64,000 nucleotides of DNA from positions 310,001 through 374,000 of the forward strand of contig NZ_VEWK01000002.1 of NCBI RefSeq assembly GCF_006376675.1, in the 5' to 3' direction. Source of the DNA: Brucella pecoris. Lineage in GTDB: Bacteria > Pseudomonadota > Alphaproteobacteria > Rhizobiales > Rhizobiaceae. Positions 48,343 through 57,500 of the stretch are shown in pieces. Numbering within the stretch: the first letter of the stretch is position 1; each line of letters begins with the position of its first letter. The notes beneath the pieces are model-generated. The model made no database searches. It worked only from the letters and a program-made list of their open reading frames with translations, and was not told the DNA's origin. Both the position numbers and the translations under genes were made by a program.

Positions 48343-48660
48343 TCAGCGGCGCCATCTTACGGTGCGAACATTCGTAATTCTTCCGTCTCTGGCCCGCACG
48401 GTCACATCATAGGTTCTGCGGGACCGATCAGCCCGGTAAAGAAAATGGCTGCCACGGCAATCCAACGCGCGAACATTACGAAAACCGCGCATTCTCAGCA
48501 GTCGAGCACCTTCGGCACATCGTATTCTGTGACCGTTATTGATCCGTGTTCCAACGACAACCGAATGGCTCTGACTGAAAGCAGGAACCGTCTCGGCAAC
48601 AGTTCCAATGGTAAAGATGGCAGTGAATGCGAGAATAGCGGCGACCGAATGTAGCTTCAT
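48343..48660 (-). CDS. Small secreted basic protein, unknown function
   Basis: 105 aa from the ATG at 48660 (MKLHSVAAILAFTAIFTIGT), behind GGAGGGAAGC. A signal peptide with a probable cut near AFS is followed by an Arg-rich domain with two Cys residues (RIRCAEGARLLR and ALDCRG) and a C-terminal DVTVRARDGRITNVRTVRWR strand pair. I do not recognise a family beyond a loose resemblance to small beta-rich periplasmic proteins. Confidence 0.6.
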   Translation of the reverse strand: MKLHSVAAILAFTAIFTIGTVAETVPAFSQSHSVVVGTRINNGHRIRCAEGARLLRMRGFRNVRALDCRGSHFLYRADRSRRTYDVTVRARDGRITNVRTVRWRR

Positions 48661-48780
48661 GCTTCCCTCCAAGTAACAAAGAACCACAACTCACCAGCCG
48701 AACCTGTTCGCCAATTTCGTGATTGGCGTCACAAGCGAACGCCTCCAGATAAAGGTAAAACGGTCGGAAAAACGCCAGTT

Positions 48781-48875
48781 AGAGCGCGTTTCGATCTGAA
48801 TGGATCAGATCTGCGCTCTATTATTTTTTGTTTGGACGCACATCCCGAAAACCGTTTCACACTTTTCGGGATGTG
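48781..48875. repeat. Two-hairpin dispersed repeat
   Basis: Close copy of the element at 12143-12246: AGAGCGC/GCGCTCT with GATCTGA/TCAGATC (48781-48819), then CACATCCCGAAAA/TTTTCGGGATGTG (48839-48875). It lies in the gap between two secreted-protein genes. Confidence 0.8.
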
Positions 48876-48970
48876 TTCCAAACAAGCTTTTGGAACGCCC
48901 ACAGATACAAGTTGATCGAGAGGCGCTCCAAATAACAAATGCAAAAATTGAGTGTAGACATACTGAAGCA

Positions 48971-49015
48971 GCATGTCTTTATCTCAAAACTGGTTCAGAC
49001 TTGTGGGCGACGTGC
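48971..49015. repeat. Degenerate copy of the second hairpin
   Basis: GCATGTCTTTATC followed by mutated arms and ending GACGTGC. It resembles the second half of the element at 12198-12242. It abuts the stop of the glycine-zipper lipoprotein gene. Confidence 0.4.
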
Positions 49016-49016
49016 C

Positions 49017-49301
49017 TCAGCGACAACGCGCTTCATAAACACGGCCGTGCTGATCGCGATAGCGGCAATACTGAACGCCGTTACGGGTTTGAGCCACGCC
49101 AACCAGCGTACCTGCCGCTGCACCGATAGCTGCGCCGGTTAGCGCGCCACGCGTGTCACCTCCAATGGCAGCTCCGGCAAGCCCGCCAATCGCGGCGCCG
49201 CCAACACCATAGCCGGCTGTTCTTCGTTCATCTGTCGTGCACCCGCTGGCGGTGGCGCCAATTACGGCCATCGTCAAGACGCTGTACAGGATCATCCTCA
49301 T
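49017..49301 (-). CDS. Glycine-zipper lipoprotein
   Basis: 94 aa. The lipobox ASGC (Cys21) follows a hydrophobic signal. The middle is a glycine zipper of regular GxxxG spacing (GVGGAAIGGLAGAAIGGD and GALTGAAIGAAAGTLVG). The short Cys-containing tail is CRYRDQHGRVYEARC. Similar small outer-membrane lipoproteins (17-kDa antigen/OsmB-like) are common in this order. Start behind AAGGATATTTCA. Confidence 0.75.
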   Translation of the reverse strand: MRMILYSVLTMAVIGATASGCTTDERRTAGYGVGGAAIGGLAGAAIGGDTRGALTGAAIGAAAGTLVGVAQTRNGVQYCRYRDQHGRVYEARCR

Positions 49302-49422
49302 TGAAATATCCTTCCCATTTTGATTATGCCTTTATCCGATATTACATAGGCCGCATCTTGAAAGGTCAAGCTATCCGGTTTGCAGCCCGGTCACTGGTTC
49401 TTCGATCAAAGAACTTTCAGCG

Positions 49423-50439
49423 TTATTCACGGGAAAAGCCGAATATTTCGGCGAACCAGCTCGTAGAGGAATATTGCGCGCAGAAAGTCAAACTAACGAT
49501 AGTGATTGGCACTCCGATAAAGGCTCCGAAGACGCCCCAAAGCGAGCCCCACGCGAACACGGAAAAGAGCGTTGCAAACGGCGACAGGGAAAGTGTCTTA
49601 CCGGTCAACCGAGGCTCGATCACACTTCCGATGACAGATTGTATGACGTTCAACCCGACAAAGAGGGCAAGCACCCACTGCCAGTCGGCGAGGTGCGTGA
49701 ACGCGAATGCGGTAATGAAAAGTGTAGCGACAAGGGGGCCAAGAAAAGGAATGAAGTTCAGGATGAACGCGACAAATCCCCATGTTTCGGAGAACGGCAA
49801 TCCAATCAGACGGGTCAGAAGCCAGACAAGGGAACCCGTGGCAAGGCTCATCACCCCCCTGAGCAGCATGTAGAACCGAATTTTTGCGGCTGCTGACCGA
49901 CTAGCCTGAAGAAACCTATTTGCGGCGGACTCGTTTTTCAACTGCTTGATCCGCGAGCGAAACTCCTCGGTTTCCGCAAGGCCCAGCAGAACATAGACCA
50001 GCGCCACGAGCCAGAAGCTGAACGTATTATTGAGGCGGCTACCTATCGATTGAAGTGTCCGCAGTGCCCAGCTCACGCTGAAATTTTCAGACCAAAGAAC
50101 TGAAGTCGCTATGCCATGCGCATCAAGCCATATTTGAATCTGCTCATATAAGAGCTGATATCGAACCGCGTCGATCAATATGCGACGCCCCACCTGCCCG
50201 ACGGTCCATGCGATCAACCATCCGAACCCGAGCAGAAGCAATACCACCAGAAGAAACGTGACGGCCAATGCGAGATAGCGTGACATGATTGTTGAAAGAG
50301 CACTTTGCGCCGGCCAAACGAGCATAATAATAAATAGCGCAAACGCGACCGGCGCGAACACTGCCCTGCCGTAATAGAGCAATGCAATCAAGACGCATCC
50401 TGTAATCAGGATCAGGGCTGCATTGCTGGCTTTCGGCAT
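49423..50439 (-). CDS. AI-2E-family (PerM/TqsA-like) membrane transporter
   Basis: 338-aa protein with about eight helices; start at ATG behind GGGAGG. The C-terminal signature of the family is seen: FLGPLVATLFITAFAF followed by the LNVIQSVIGSVIEPRLTGKT loop. The family includes exporters and Na+/H+ antiporters, so the substrate is uncertain; it should not be taken as proof of AI-2 export. Confidence 0.85.
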   Translation of the reverse strand: MPKASNAALILITGCVLIALLYYGRAVFAPVAFALFIIMLVWPAQSALSTIMSRYLALAVTFLLVVLLLLGFGWLIAWTVGQVGRRILIDAVRYQLLYEQIQIWLDAHGIATSVLWSENFSVSWALRTLQSIGSRLNNTFSFWLVALVYVLLGLAETEEFRSRIKQLKNESAANRFLQASRSAAAKIRFYMLLRGVMSLATGSLVWLLTRLIGLPFSETWGFVAFILNFIPFLGPLVATLFITAFAFTHLADWQWVLALFVGLNVIQSVIGSVIEPRLTGKTLSLSPFATLFSVFAWGSLWGVFGAFIGVPITIVSLTFCAQYSSTSWFAEIFGFSRE

Positions 50440-50472
50440 AAAACCTCCCCACCCCCAACAGGCGAAATCAAA

Positions 50473-51909
50473 TTATGTTCTCCGGGTATTCTTGTGAATC
50501 CTGCCATCTTTCATGACGATCGCCAGCGTCTGCTCCGGCTTTTCAAGCACATGGATATCATCGAGCGGATTCTCATTCAGAACCAGAAGATCGGCAAATG
50601 CCCCAGGTTCGACGAGACCGAGCTTGCCGGGGTAAGGATTGCGCAAATTGGAAAGCTCCAGCAGCTCGGCATTGACCGATGTTGCTGCGCGGAGAACGTC
50701 CGCGTTCGAATACCACTGACTCAAATGGGTCAGCATGAAACTCTGGCGCGGGGTCAATGCAGGCGAGAACAGAACATCGGAGCCCCAGGCGGTCTTGATC
50801 CCGTATTTGCGAGCAAACTCATAAACCCTTGGCGTACCGGCAAAAAGCTGTTGAATGCGTTCGGCACCGGGGCCCGTTTGTGAGGCCGCATCGTCCATGG
50901 TCAGGAAAGGCTGCATGCTCAGCCAGACATTCTTCTCCGCGAACATACGCGCAGTTTCTTCATCCATCAGATGCGCATGTTCGACACACGCAGCACCCGC
51001 TCTGATAGACCTCTGAACCGTATTCGATGCATAGGCATGAACCGTGACATAGGTGTTCCAGTCCTTTGCCACATCGACCGCAGCGCGAATTTCATCCTCG
51101 CTGAATGTCGACATATCCAGCGGACTGCGTGGCGAAGATACACCACCGCCAGCTACGATCTTGATCTGCGATGCACCCTGCAACAACTGCTCGCGCACAC
51201 GCATCTTCAGGTCGCCAGCATCATCGACGATTGCCGCAGCTCCAATCAGCTCGCCAGTGCTGAGTCTGCCGCCGTCGCGTGGAATTTCCGTTGGTAGTCT
51301 GAGATCACCATGTCCCCCAGTCGTCGTTATCATCGCGCCTGCGGGAAAAATGCGCGGGCCAGCGATAATCCCCGTGTCGATCGCACGCTTGAACGAAAAA
51401 GTCGGCCCTCCCAGATCACGCACCGTCGTAAAGCCGCGCAGAAGCGTGCGTTCCGCCTCTGCCGTGGACGCTGCGAAAATTATGCCCAGATCTCCCTCCA
51501 GAAGAACCGGCAGCGGAACCGCGGCGTAAACAGCATGCCAGTGCGCGTCGATCAGACCCGGCATCAGCACGCGGTCGCCGCAATCGATAACCGTTGCCCC
51601 ATCTGGCGGAGCGCTGTTTGTCGTATCGACCGCTGCGATGCGGTTGCCATCGACCAGAACTTGCACACCGGACTTAAGTGAATCCGCTTTCCCGTCGAAG
51701 AGCCGCGCCCGCGTCAGAAGAATTTTGGGGGACTGCGCATAAGAACGATCCGCAACCATCGCCGCCGCTGCAGTCGCGGCTGCACCTGCAAGAAAATGTC
51801 GTCGTGACAATCGGTCCAGTCGTCGGGAAACCTGTTGTAATATCGGGCTGGAGCAACCACAGCCGTCACCGTGAATGAAATGCTGATATTTTCCACCCAG
51901 TCGAAACAT
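50473..51909 (-). CDS. Tat-exported metal-dependent amidohydrolase (imidazolonepropionase-like)
   Basis: 478 aa, start at ATG behind CGGGAG. The N-terminus is odd: a Cys/His-bearing prefix HGDGCGCSSPILQQVSRRL precedes the twin-Arg motif LSRRHFLAG at about residues 35-43. The amidohydrolase core has LMPGLIDAHWHAV (HxH), the metal-bridging Lys in QIKIVAGGG, VTVHAY, CVEHAHLMD and AWGSDV. Metal ligands appear complete except that the first motif is HWH. Substrate unknown; relatives cleave peptides or lactams. Confidence 0.82.
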   Translation of the reverse strand: MFRLGGKYQHFIHGDGCGCSSPILQQVSRRLDRLSRRHFLAGAAATAAAAMVADRSYAQSPKILLTRARLFDGKADSLKSGVQVLVDGNRIAAVDTTNSAPPDGATVIDCGDRVLMPGLIDAHWHAVYAAVPLPVLLEGDLGIIFAASTAEAERTLLRGFTTVRDLGGPTFSFKRAIDTGIIAGPRIFPAGAMITTTGGHGDLRLPTEIPRDGGRLSTGELIGAAAIVDDAGDLKMRVREQLLQGASQIKIVAGGGVSSPRSPLDMSTFSEDEIRAAVDVAKDWNTYVTVHAYASNTVQRSIRAGAACVEHAHLMDEETARMFAEKNVWLSMQPFLTMDDAASQTGPGAERIQQLFAGTPRVYEFARKYGIKTAWGSDVLFSPALTPRQSFMLTHLSQWYSNADVLRAATSVNAELLELSNLRNPYPGKLGLVEPGAFADLLVLNENPLDDIHVLEKPEQTLAIVMKDGRIHKNTRRT

Positions 51910-51943
51910 AGCAACTCCCGATTGAATCAGTTATCCAAAAAGG

Positions 51944-52312
51944 CTACTTGAGTATCTTGAAGTAATATACGTCGATAAATCTGCCCCTGACATCGTTTTC
52001 GACACGCCCCCGAATTTCAATTTTGTTCTTGGTATTTATTTCTCTTCCGCGCCAGACTTCCCGCTCTATTCGAACTCGCGTTCTTCCGGTGTGATCCTGA
52101 AAAACATACTGGGCTCTTCTCGCATTGCTTTTGATCGAACCGGTAAGCACCACACGGGTTCCGACCGGCGTCCGGGTTATGGCATCCGTCGTGACTGTAT
52201 TTCGGGCTTTAAAAGAATCCAGAAACTGGGCATGTGAAACATTCAGAGGGCCCAGGAAGAACAGGCCCAACATCAACGTAAATTGAATCATACGCTGCTT
52301 CACCGAGGTCAT
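51944..52312 (-). CDS. YgiW/YdeI-type BOF (OB-fold) periplasmic protein
   Basis: 122 aa with a signal peptide cut near SHA. It begins behind the perfect ribosome site AAAAGGAGG. The OB-fold pattern GTRVVLTGSIKSNARRAQYV, DHTGRTRVRIE and KNKIEIRGRVENDVRG fits the BOF family, linked in other bacteria to stress tolerance. Its role here is unknown. Confidence 0.8.
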   Translation of the reverse strand: MTSVKQRMIQFTLMLGLFFLGPLNVSHAQFLDSFKARNTVTTDAITRTPVGTRVVLTGSIKSNARRAQYVFQDHTGRTRVRIEREVWRGREINTKNKIEIRGRVENDVRGRFIDVYYFKILK

Positions 52313-52797
52313 GAACTTTCACCTCCTTTTAGCAATGATCGATTTTCTTCTTCAGCGTCAAAGAAACTGCGGTCGATGATTAGCTTTATCGCGGGAAGAA
52401 AAAAGATATTTTCCCGAGAAAAATCCAAGTCTTAATTTCTGACTGGTTTTTCCTTCGGTTTTTCTCGCACGCACTTAACTTGAAAGTCCATAAGAAGGTT
52501 TGCATGCAGCTTCCGACTCGCTGGAATTGCTGCTCCACGCGCAGCTTCGTCAATTGATCAATGCCAGGCGTGTGGACGGATTTCACCAGAAACGAAGTCG
52601 CCGCTAATCCACGAGCGTCGTTTGTGCCTGACCGTCAAGCACTTCATCGGTCGCGGGTGCATGCAGCCGACAATATGACGGCAGATTTCGGCAAGGTGTC
52701 TGCCGAGCCGACATTTTACCGGGTGAAGTGAGCCAGGAGATATGACAGCTTCGATTGCAAGTCGGGAACAAAATGCGACGGGCAAGATCATCGAATA
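52313..52797. other. Intergenic region upstream of BOF and M20 genes
   Basis: About 480 bp between divergent genes. A hairpin CGGGAA/TTCCCG with an A-rich loop lies at 52392-52416. There is an open frame of 56 codons on the plus strand (52561-52731), and several on the minus strand, but none looks protein-like. Promoters for both neighbours must lie here; I could not place them. Confidence 0.4.
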
Positions 52798-54003
52798 ATG
52801 ATGACGACAACAAATAGCGCGGGGGCGGAACTGAAAACGTTGGAACTGGCTCAGAACGAGCAGAATTATATGCGCGAACTGCGCAGGGAATTTCACAGAC
52901 ATCCGGAACTTTCCTTGAATGAAAAGCGCACGTCTGCGCGTATCAGGAAAGAGCTTGATGCGATCGGCGTCCCATATACTCAGGTTGGAGAGTTTGGGAT
53001 CGTGGCAACTATAGTTGGTACACAAAGCGAGCGGGTTATCGCTTTGCGTGCCGATATGGATGCGTTGCCAATAGAAGAAGACAACCCTCATCTGGAATAC
53101 AGATCTGACGTGCCTCGCGTGATGCATGCCTGCGGTCATGACGGGCATGTCGCCATGTTGCTGGGAGCGGCGCGCGTACTTGTCCAAGCGCGCGATCAGC
53201 TTCATGGAACAGTCAAGTTATGCTTCCAACAGGCTGAGGAAGTTGGCGAGGGAACGGAAGACATTCTGCGAGAACTCGCAGAATACAATGTTGAAAGCGT
53301 GCTGGGCATTCACCTCTGGTCTGAGTTGGAGACCGGCAAAATCTCCATTGAAGCAGGCCCTCGAATGGCGGCAGGGCAATCCATCGACCTGACGATCCAT
53401 GGCATTGGAACACACGGCGCCTATCCGAACAGGGGCGTCGACCCCATCATCGCGACTGCAGCGATTATCATGAATTGTGCCGCACTCGTTAGTCGTGAAT
53501 TTGACCCGACTGAACCTGTCGCATTAACTTTTGGAAGTATCTGCGGCGGCAATGCAGACAATGTTATTCCAGATAGTGTCAGGGTCTCAGGCACCATGCG
53601 TGCAACGCGACCCGAAACGATGAGCTATCTTGAAGAAGCGCTAAAGCGGACTGTAGCCAGTACGGCTGATGCGTTTCGGACACGCGCTGAAATCAGGTTC
53701 AGTGGTGGTGTTTCGGCAGTGACCAATGATCCAGCATGCAGCAATGTTGCGCGGCGCGCCATTCAAGCTCTTGGTCTGGAAAAGGACTGCATCAGCTTCA
53801 ATACGATAATGGCGTCAGAGAACTTCGCCGACTTCCTGAACGTCTATCCAGGTGTCTTTGCTTTCATCGGTGTGCGCAATGAAAAGATCGGCGCCATCTA
53901 TCCCCACCACCATCCAAGATTCAACATTGATGAAGATGTGCTCTTCAGAGGGGCAGCCCTGTATGCGCAGCATGCAATAGAATACTTCAGGCGAGAAAAC
54001 TAA
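52798..54003 (+). CDS. M20D amidohydrolase (hippurate hydrolase-like)
   Basis: 401 aa beginning MMTTTNSAGAELKTLELAQ. Zn-site motifs of the M20D family are complete: MHACGHDGH, the Glu pair in QQAEEVGEG, HLWSELETG and the C-terminal HHHPRFNIDED. The lid domain carries the conserved GTHGAYP His. Family members cleave N-acyl or indole-acetyl amino acids. The ribosome site is weak. Paired with a binding-protein gene 74 bp downstream, suggesting uptake and splitting of an N-acylated amino acid. Confidence 0.9.
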   Translation: MMTTTNSAGAELKTLELAQNEQNYMRELRREFHRHPELSLNEKRTSARIRKELDAIGVPYTQVGEFGIVATIVGTQSERVIALRADMDALPIEEDNPHLEYRSDVPRVMHACGHDGHVAMLLGAARVLVQARDQLHGTVKLCFQQAEEVGEGTEDILRELAEYNVESVLGIHLWSELETGKISIEAGPRMAAGQSIDLTIHGIGTHGAYPNRGVDPIIATAAIIMNCAALVSREFDPTEPVALTFGSICGGNADNVIPDSVRVSGTMRATRPETMSYLEEALKRTVASTADAFRTRAEIRFSGGVSAVTNDPACSNVARRAIQALGLEKDCISFNTIMASENFADFLNVYPGVFAFIGVRNEKIGAIYPHHHPRFNIDEDVLFRGAALYAQHAIEYFRREN

Positions 54004-54076
54004 CAACATTATAAACATATAAATTTCTTCAGAAACTTTATTTTACTTTCAAATTTCAACAACACGGGAGGAAATT

Positions 54077-54874
54077 ATGAAATACTTGAAAATCGCAACA
54101 ATAACACCATCAGTAATCGCGATGGCGCTATCTTTAGGAGCAGGCATTGCTCACAGCGATGGGCCAATGAAACTAATCATTGGTACAGAGGGCGCCAATC
54201 CACCAATGAACTACCAATTGGCGGATGGCACGGTTGCCGGATTTGAGGTTGAGATCGCCAAGGCGCTCTGCGACCAGATGAAAGCGCAATGTGAATTTGT
54301 CGCCCAGGACTGGGATGGTGCTATTCCCGCCATACAATCGGGGAAGTTCGATGCGTTTCTGGCTTCGATGTCGATCACCGAGGAGCGAAAGAAGCAAGTC
54401 GATTTCTCCGATAAATACTTCAACCCGCCTCCGGGAATGGTGGCATTGAAGGATGCGAAAATCAACGGCGTCTCCAAGGACGATCTTGCTGGCAAGACCA
54501 TCGGCGTGCAGGGATCGACGACCCACGCAAATTATGCTGAGGCTTACTTTACCGACAGCACGGTAAAGGCTTATCCAACCTCTCAGGAATTCAAACTGGA
54601 TCTCGTGAACGGACGTCTTGACGCCATTAATGATGACAGTGTGTCTCTTGCGGAATGGCTTAAGACACCGGAAGGGGCCTGCTGCAAAATGGTCGGCACA
54701 TATCCGCCCGTTTCAGAATATCACGGAGCAGGCGTTGGAGCTGCCATCAAGAAGGGACGCCCGGAACTGATCGCTAAGTTCAACGAAGCGATCAAAGCGA
54801 TCCGCGTCAACGGAAAGTATAAGGAAATCAACGATAAATACTTTGATTTCGACGCTTTCGGAGCTGACAACTAA
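54077..54874 (+). CDS. Amino-acid ABC transporter periplasmic binding protein (SBP family 3), orphan
   Basis: 265 aa, start behind GGGAGG. The signal peptide ends near AHS. The family-3 signature GTVAGFEVEIAKALCDQMKA and SFSEKRK-like loop (SITEERKKQVDFSDKY) fits lysine/arginine/ornithine-type proteins. No permease or ATPase gene follows, so it must use a permease encoded elsewhere or act as a sensor partner. It is the second gene after the M20 amidohydrolase. Confidence 0.88.
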   Translation: MKYLKIATITPSVIAMALSLGAGIAHSDGPMKLIIGTEGANPPMNYQLADGTVAGFEVEIAKALCDQMKAQCEFVAQDWDGAIPAIQSGKFDAFLASMSITEERKKQVDFSDKYFNPPPGMVALKDAKINGVSKDDLAGKTIGVQGSTTHANYAEAYFTDSTVKAYPTSQEFKLDLVNGRLDAINDDSVSLAEWLKTPEGACCKMVGTYPPVSEYHGAGVGAAIKKGRPELIAKFNEAIKAIRVNGKYKEINDKYFDFDAFGADN

Positions 54875-55272
54875 ACAACCTTGATGAAGGAGAAAACACT
54901 ACCGGGCTTCATTTGAATCCTGGTAGGCCCCTTCAGATTGTAATCCCTGCGCTCTAACAATCCATAGTGCAGGGATTTACATTACTGCTCGTTCAACCGG
55001 CGTCCGACAGTGGATTCAGGCGTTACTGCCTCAATTTCTGCAGCCAGCCAGTGCTTGAGGATGGGGCGATGCGCTCCAATCACATTGACAACAGGCACCC
55101 CACTTTCGCTGGCAATTTCCGTAACACCACTTTTCTTCCGAACAGGGAGCCAGAAAATTCCGGTCTTCTTTGAGATACAACAAATCCGCTTTGTGCCTGT
55201 CGTTCTAGAATGGCTCGAATGATGATGCGGCTGTCGTCATCATGCTTCGAAGCCTGACAGCCACGGAACAAT
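54875..55272. other. Intergenic region between the binding-protein gene and the DUF2249 cluster
   Basis: About 400 bp. Two hairpins follow the binding-protein gene: CTACCGGG/CCTGGTAG (about 54899-54926) and AATCCCTGC/GCAGGGATT (54942-54977). A weak Fnr-like dyad TTGAGATACAACAA lies at 55170-55183, about 90 bp before the DUF2249 gene. A stop-free reading frame runs on the minus strand at 54981-55230 (see findings). Confidence 0.45.
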
Positions 55273-55563
55273 ATGATGTCGGCAGAACCTGTCTCACTAT
55301 CCCCAGTAATCGATGTTCGCACCATACCGCCCATTTCGCGACATGCGACGATCTTCTCAATGATCGATTCGCTCGAACCCGGTGAAGTGTTGGAAATCAT
55401 CAATGATCACGATCCAGTGCCGCTGCGCCATCAGCTTGAAACCCGCAATCCGGGCACATTTTCGTGGGTTTACAAGGAAACAGGTCCGCTGTGGCGGGTC
55501 GAGATCGGTCGCCGAAAAGGCCATCATGGCGCTGACCATGAATGCACCTGCGGCAATCACTGA
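55273..55563 (+). CDS. DUF2249-domain protein
   Basis: 96 aa starting MMSAEPVSLSPVIDVRTIPP. The DUF2249 fold is seen in VIDVRTIPPISRHATIF, LEIINDHDPVPLRHQLETR and the closing VYKETGPLWRVEIGR. The C-terminal tail is rich in His and Cys (HHGADHECTCGNH) and could bind a metal. This family is often fused to hemerythrin domains or lies near NO genes; its activity is not established. First of a four-gene unit upstream of nirK. Confidence 0.82.
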   Translation: MMSAEPVSLSPVIDVRTIPPISRHATIFSMIDSLEPGEVLEIINDHDPVPLRHQLETRNPGTFSWVYKETGPLWRVEIGRRKGHHGADHECTCGNH

Positions 55564-55597
55564 AGTCTTATAGGCACAACGTCCGGGACGAATTGAG

Positions 55598-56965
55598 ATG
55601 ATCGGCGCGACGCTTTCCCGTTGGACCCTCTCCTACTTTGCCGCTTCGCTGGCTTTCCTCGTCTTTGGACTTGCCCTGATGGCAGGTGGTTTCGGCTTTC
55701 CGGGTCATGGAATTCGCGCGGCTGAAACACTCATAGTCGTGCATGCTATATGCATCGGTTGGCTCGCCCTGCTCATGAGCGGAGCGCTCCTGCAGTTCGT
55801 GCCGGTTCTGGTGAACAGATCTCTGTGGGGAAGCCGAGCAAGCCTCCCCGCCCTGCTTCTAGTCGTGACGGGCCTGTCCGGCCTGCTCGTTGCCTTTGCA
55901 GGTATGGCTGGGCTGACAAACAGCCCGGCATGGTTGCTCCCGGCCTCGGGCTTCCTGTTGACCTGCGGATTTTCCGCCATTTTCGCCATATTGGGCACGA
56001 CGCTCTGGCTCGCTCGTCCAATCACCCTGCCCGCCCGGTTCGTTGCGGCAGGCATATGCTGCCTTCTGATAACGGCTTTGCTTGGCAGCATTTTTACCTT
56101 TGCGCTTTCCGGTTTCACCGAGCAACTCGCTCTGCTCCAGATTGCCGGAGCGGCATTGCCAGTTCACGCCGCGCTTGGCCTTGGTGGCTGGATGACCTTT
56201 ACCGCGATGGGCGTCAGCTACAGACTGCTGACAATGTTCATGTTGTCGCCAGATGCTGTGCGGCAGACCACCAGAATCATATGGTGGGAAGGCGCTGCGG
56301 CTCTGACCATCCTCGCTGCCGGAATAATCGTTGTCGCGTTAGGAGTGGGATCGGTCGAAATCGCCGTCACGGCGGCGCTTGTTCCCGGCATCGCCTGCAT
56401 CGCACTCTATATCATTGATATTCATGCGATCTACCGGCAACGCAAACGCAAGACGATCGAGCTGAACAGCGCCGCCAGTATTCCCGCCTTCATCGCGCTC
56501 GGGTTCTCGCTCCTTCTGGCAATTGCCCTGTTCTGGACGGGCACCTCTGATGCGATGACTGCTGCCCTCGTCTATCTGTTCACCTTTGGATGGCTAACGG
56601 GCCTCAGCCTTGCCCAGCTCTACAAGATCGTACCGTTTCTGACCTGGCTCGAATGTTATGGCCCCGTCATGGGACGTGCACCGACACCGCGCGTGCAGGA
56701 TATGGTCAGCGAACGCCGCGCACGACAATGGTTCGCTCTTTATTATACCGGCGTTGCAGTGGCGACGCTGGCTTTGATTACTGATTACCCGGTCGCGTTT
56801 CGTTTGGCCACGACCTTGAATCTCGTAGCGATCCTTGCATTGATCGTGCACTTCTTCCGCGCCCGACGGCTTCTCGATGTACCGGACGGCTTACGTCTGC
56901 CAAAAGGGGCGACCCTGCCGCATCTTATCTATGCCGGCGAACCAATTCTCAGGAGATCGAAATGA
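55598..56965 (+). CDS. Twelve-helix membrane protein, NnrS/heme-copper-oxidase-like, unknown function
   Basis: 455 aa with about 12 predicted helices. It has three similar blocks: GWLALLMSGALLQFVPVLV, GGWMTFTAMGVSYRLLTMFM and GWLTGLSLAQLYKIVPFL. His residues are embedded in helix 2 (VVHAICIGW) and helix 6 (LPVHAALGL), positions where heme/copper proteins hold ligands. I cannot assign a proven function; NnrS, a heme- and copper-containing NO-linked membrane protein, is the closest idea. It is in the same unit as two DUF2249 genes and a MIP18 gene. Confidence 0.75.
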   Translation: MIGATLSRWTLSYFAASLAFLVFGLALMAGGFGFPGHGIRAAETLIVVHAICIGWLALLMSGALLQFVPVLVNRSLWGSRASLPALLLVVTGLSGLLVAFAGMAGLTNSPAWLLPASGFLLTCGFSAIFAILGTTLWLARPITLPARFVAAGICCLLITALLGSIFTFALSGFTEQLALLQIAGAALPVHAALGLGGWMTFTAMGVSYRLLTMFMLSPDAVRQTTRIIWWEGAAALTILAAGIIVVALGVGSVEIAVTAALVPGIACIALYIIDIHAIYRQRKRKTIELNSAASIPAFIALGFSLLLAIALFWTGTSDAMTAALVYLFTFGWLTGLSLAQLYKIVPFLTWLECYGPVMGRAPTPRVQDMVSERRARQWFALYYTGVAVATLALITDYPVAFRLATTLNLVAILALIVHFFRARRLLDVPDGLRLPKGATLPHLIYAGEPILRRSK

Positions 56966-57495
56966 CAGTCTCAGCTCAGGACATCTCGCACCACGTACTG
57001 GACGTACGCCCGCTGATCAAGGGCGGCGTGGAACCATTCAATGCGATCATGGAAGCAATCGACAACCTTTCGCCGGGACAAAGTCTTCTGCTGGTCGCGC
57101 CGTTCAAGCCAGCGCCGCTTTTCAGCGTCATGGAGCGGAAGGGCTTTTCCGCAAAGCCCGAACCGCTGGAGAATGGTGACTGGCAGGTGCTTTTTACTCC
57201 GGTGATCGATGCCGCTCCTGAACTGCGGTTCTCGGACAATGTTGTTTCGCCGGATGTCTGGCCAGAGCCATCGCGCTATCTCGATTGCACGGACATGCAG
57301 CCGCCTGAGCCGATGGTGCGCATACTTGCCGAGGTGGAAGACATGCCTGCCGGTGCGGTTCTGTTCGCCCTGCTGCACCGCGAGCCTCTGTTCCTCTTCC
57401 CCGAACTCGAAAATCGCGGTCACGAATGGGTAGGCAACTTCGACGAGACCGGCGCCGCCTATCGTATCATGATCCGCGTTGGAGACGCGAGGTAG
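56962..57495 (+). CDS. Two-domain DUF2249 protein
   Basis: 177 aa made of two DUF2249-like halves: DVRPLIKGGVEPFNAIMEAI with SLLLVAPFKPAPLFSVMERK, then LDCTDMQPPEPMVRILAEVE with AVLFALLHREPLFLFPELE. The ATG overlaps the end of the membrane-protein gene by 4 bp, so the pair is translationally coupled. The neighbouring MIP18 gene starts 5 bp after this one ends. Confidence 0.82.
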   Translation: MTVSAQDISHHVLDVRPLIKGGVEPFNAIMEAIDNLSPGQSLLLVAPFKPAPLFSVMERKGFSAKPEPLENGDWQVLFTPVIDAAPELRFSDNVVSPDVWPEPSRYLDCTDMQPPEPMVRILAEVEDMPAGAVLFALLHREPLFLFPELENRGHEWVGNFDETGAAYRIMIRVGDAR

Positions 57496-57500
57496 TTGTC

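Noticed and set aside
48729..48974. 81-codon minus-strand frame between secreted-protein genes
   Set aside because: Spans the dispersed repeat; includes its translated arms.
52561..52731. 56-codon plus-strand frame before the M20 gene
   Set aside because: No ribosome site, no hydrophobic or domain pattern; probably chance.
52558..53205. 215-codon minus-strand frame over the M20 gene start
   Set aside because: Opposite to a clear M20 amidohydrolase with complete zinc ligands; no protein features.
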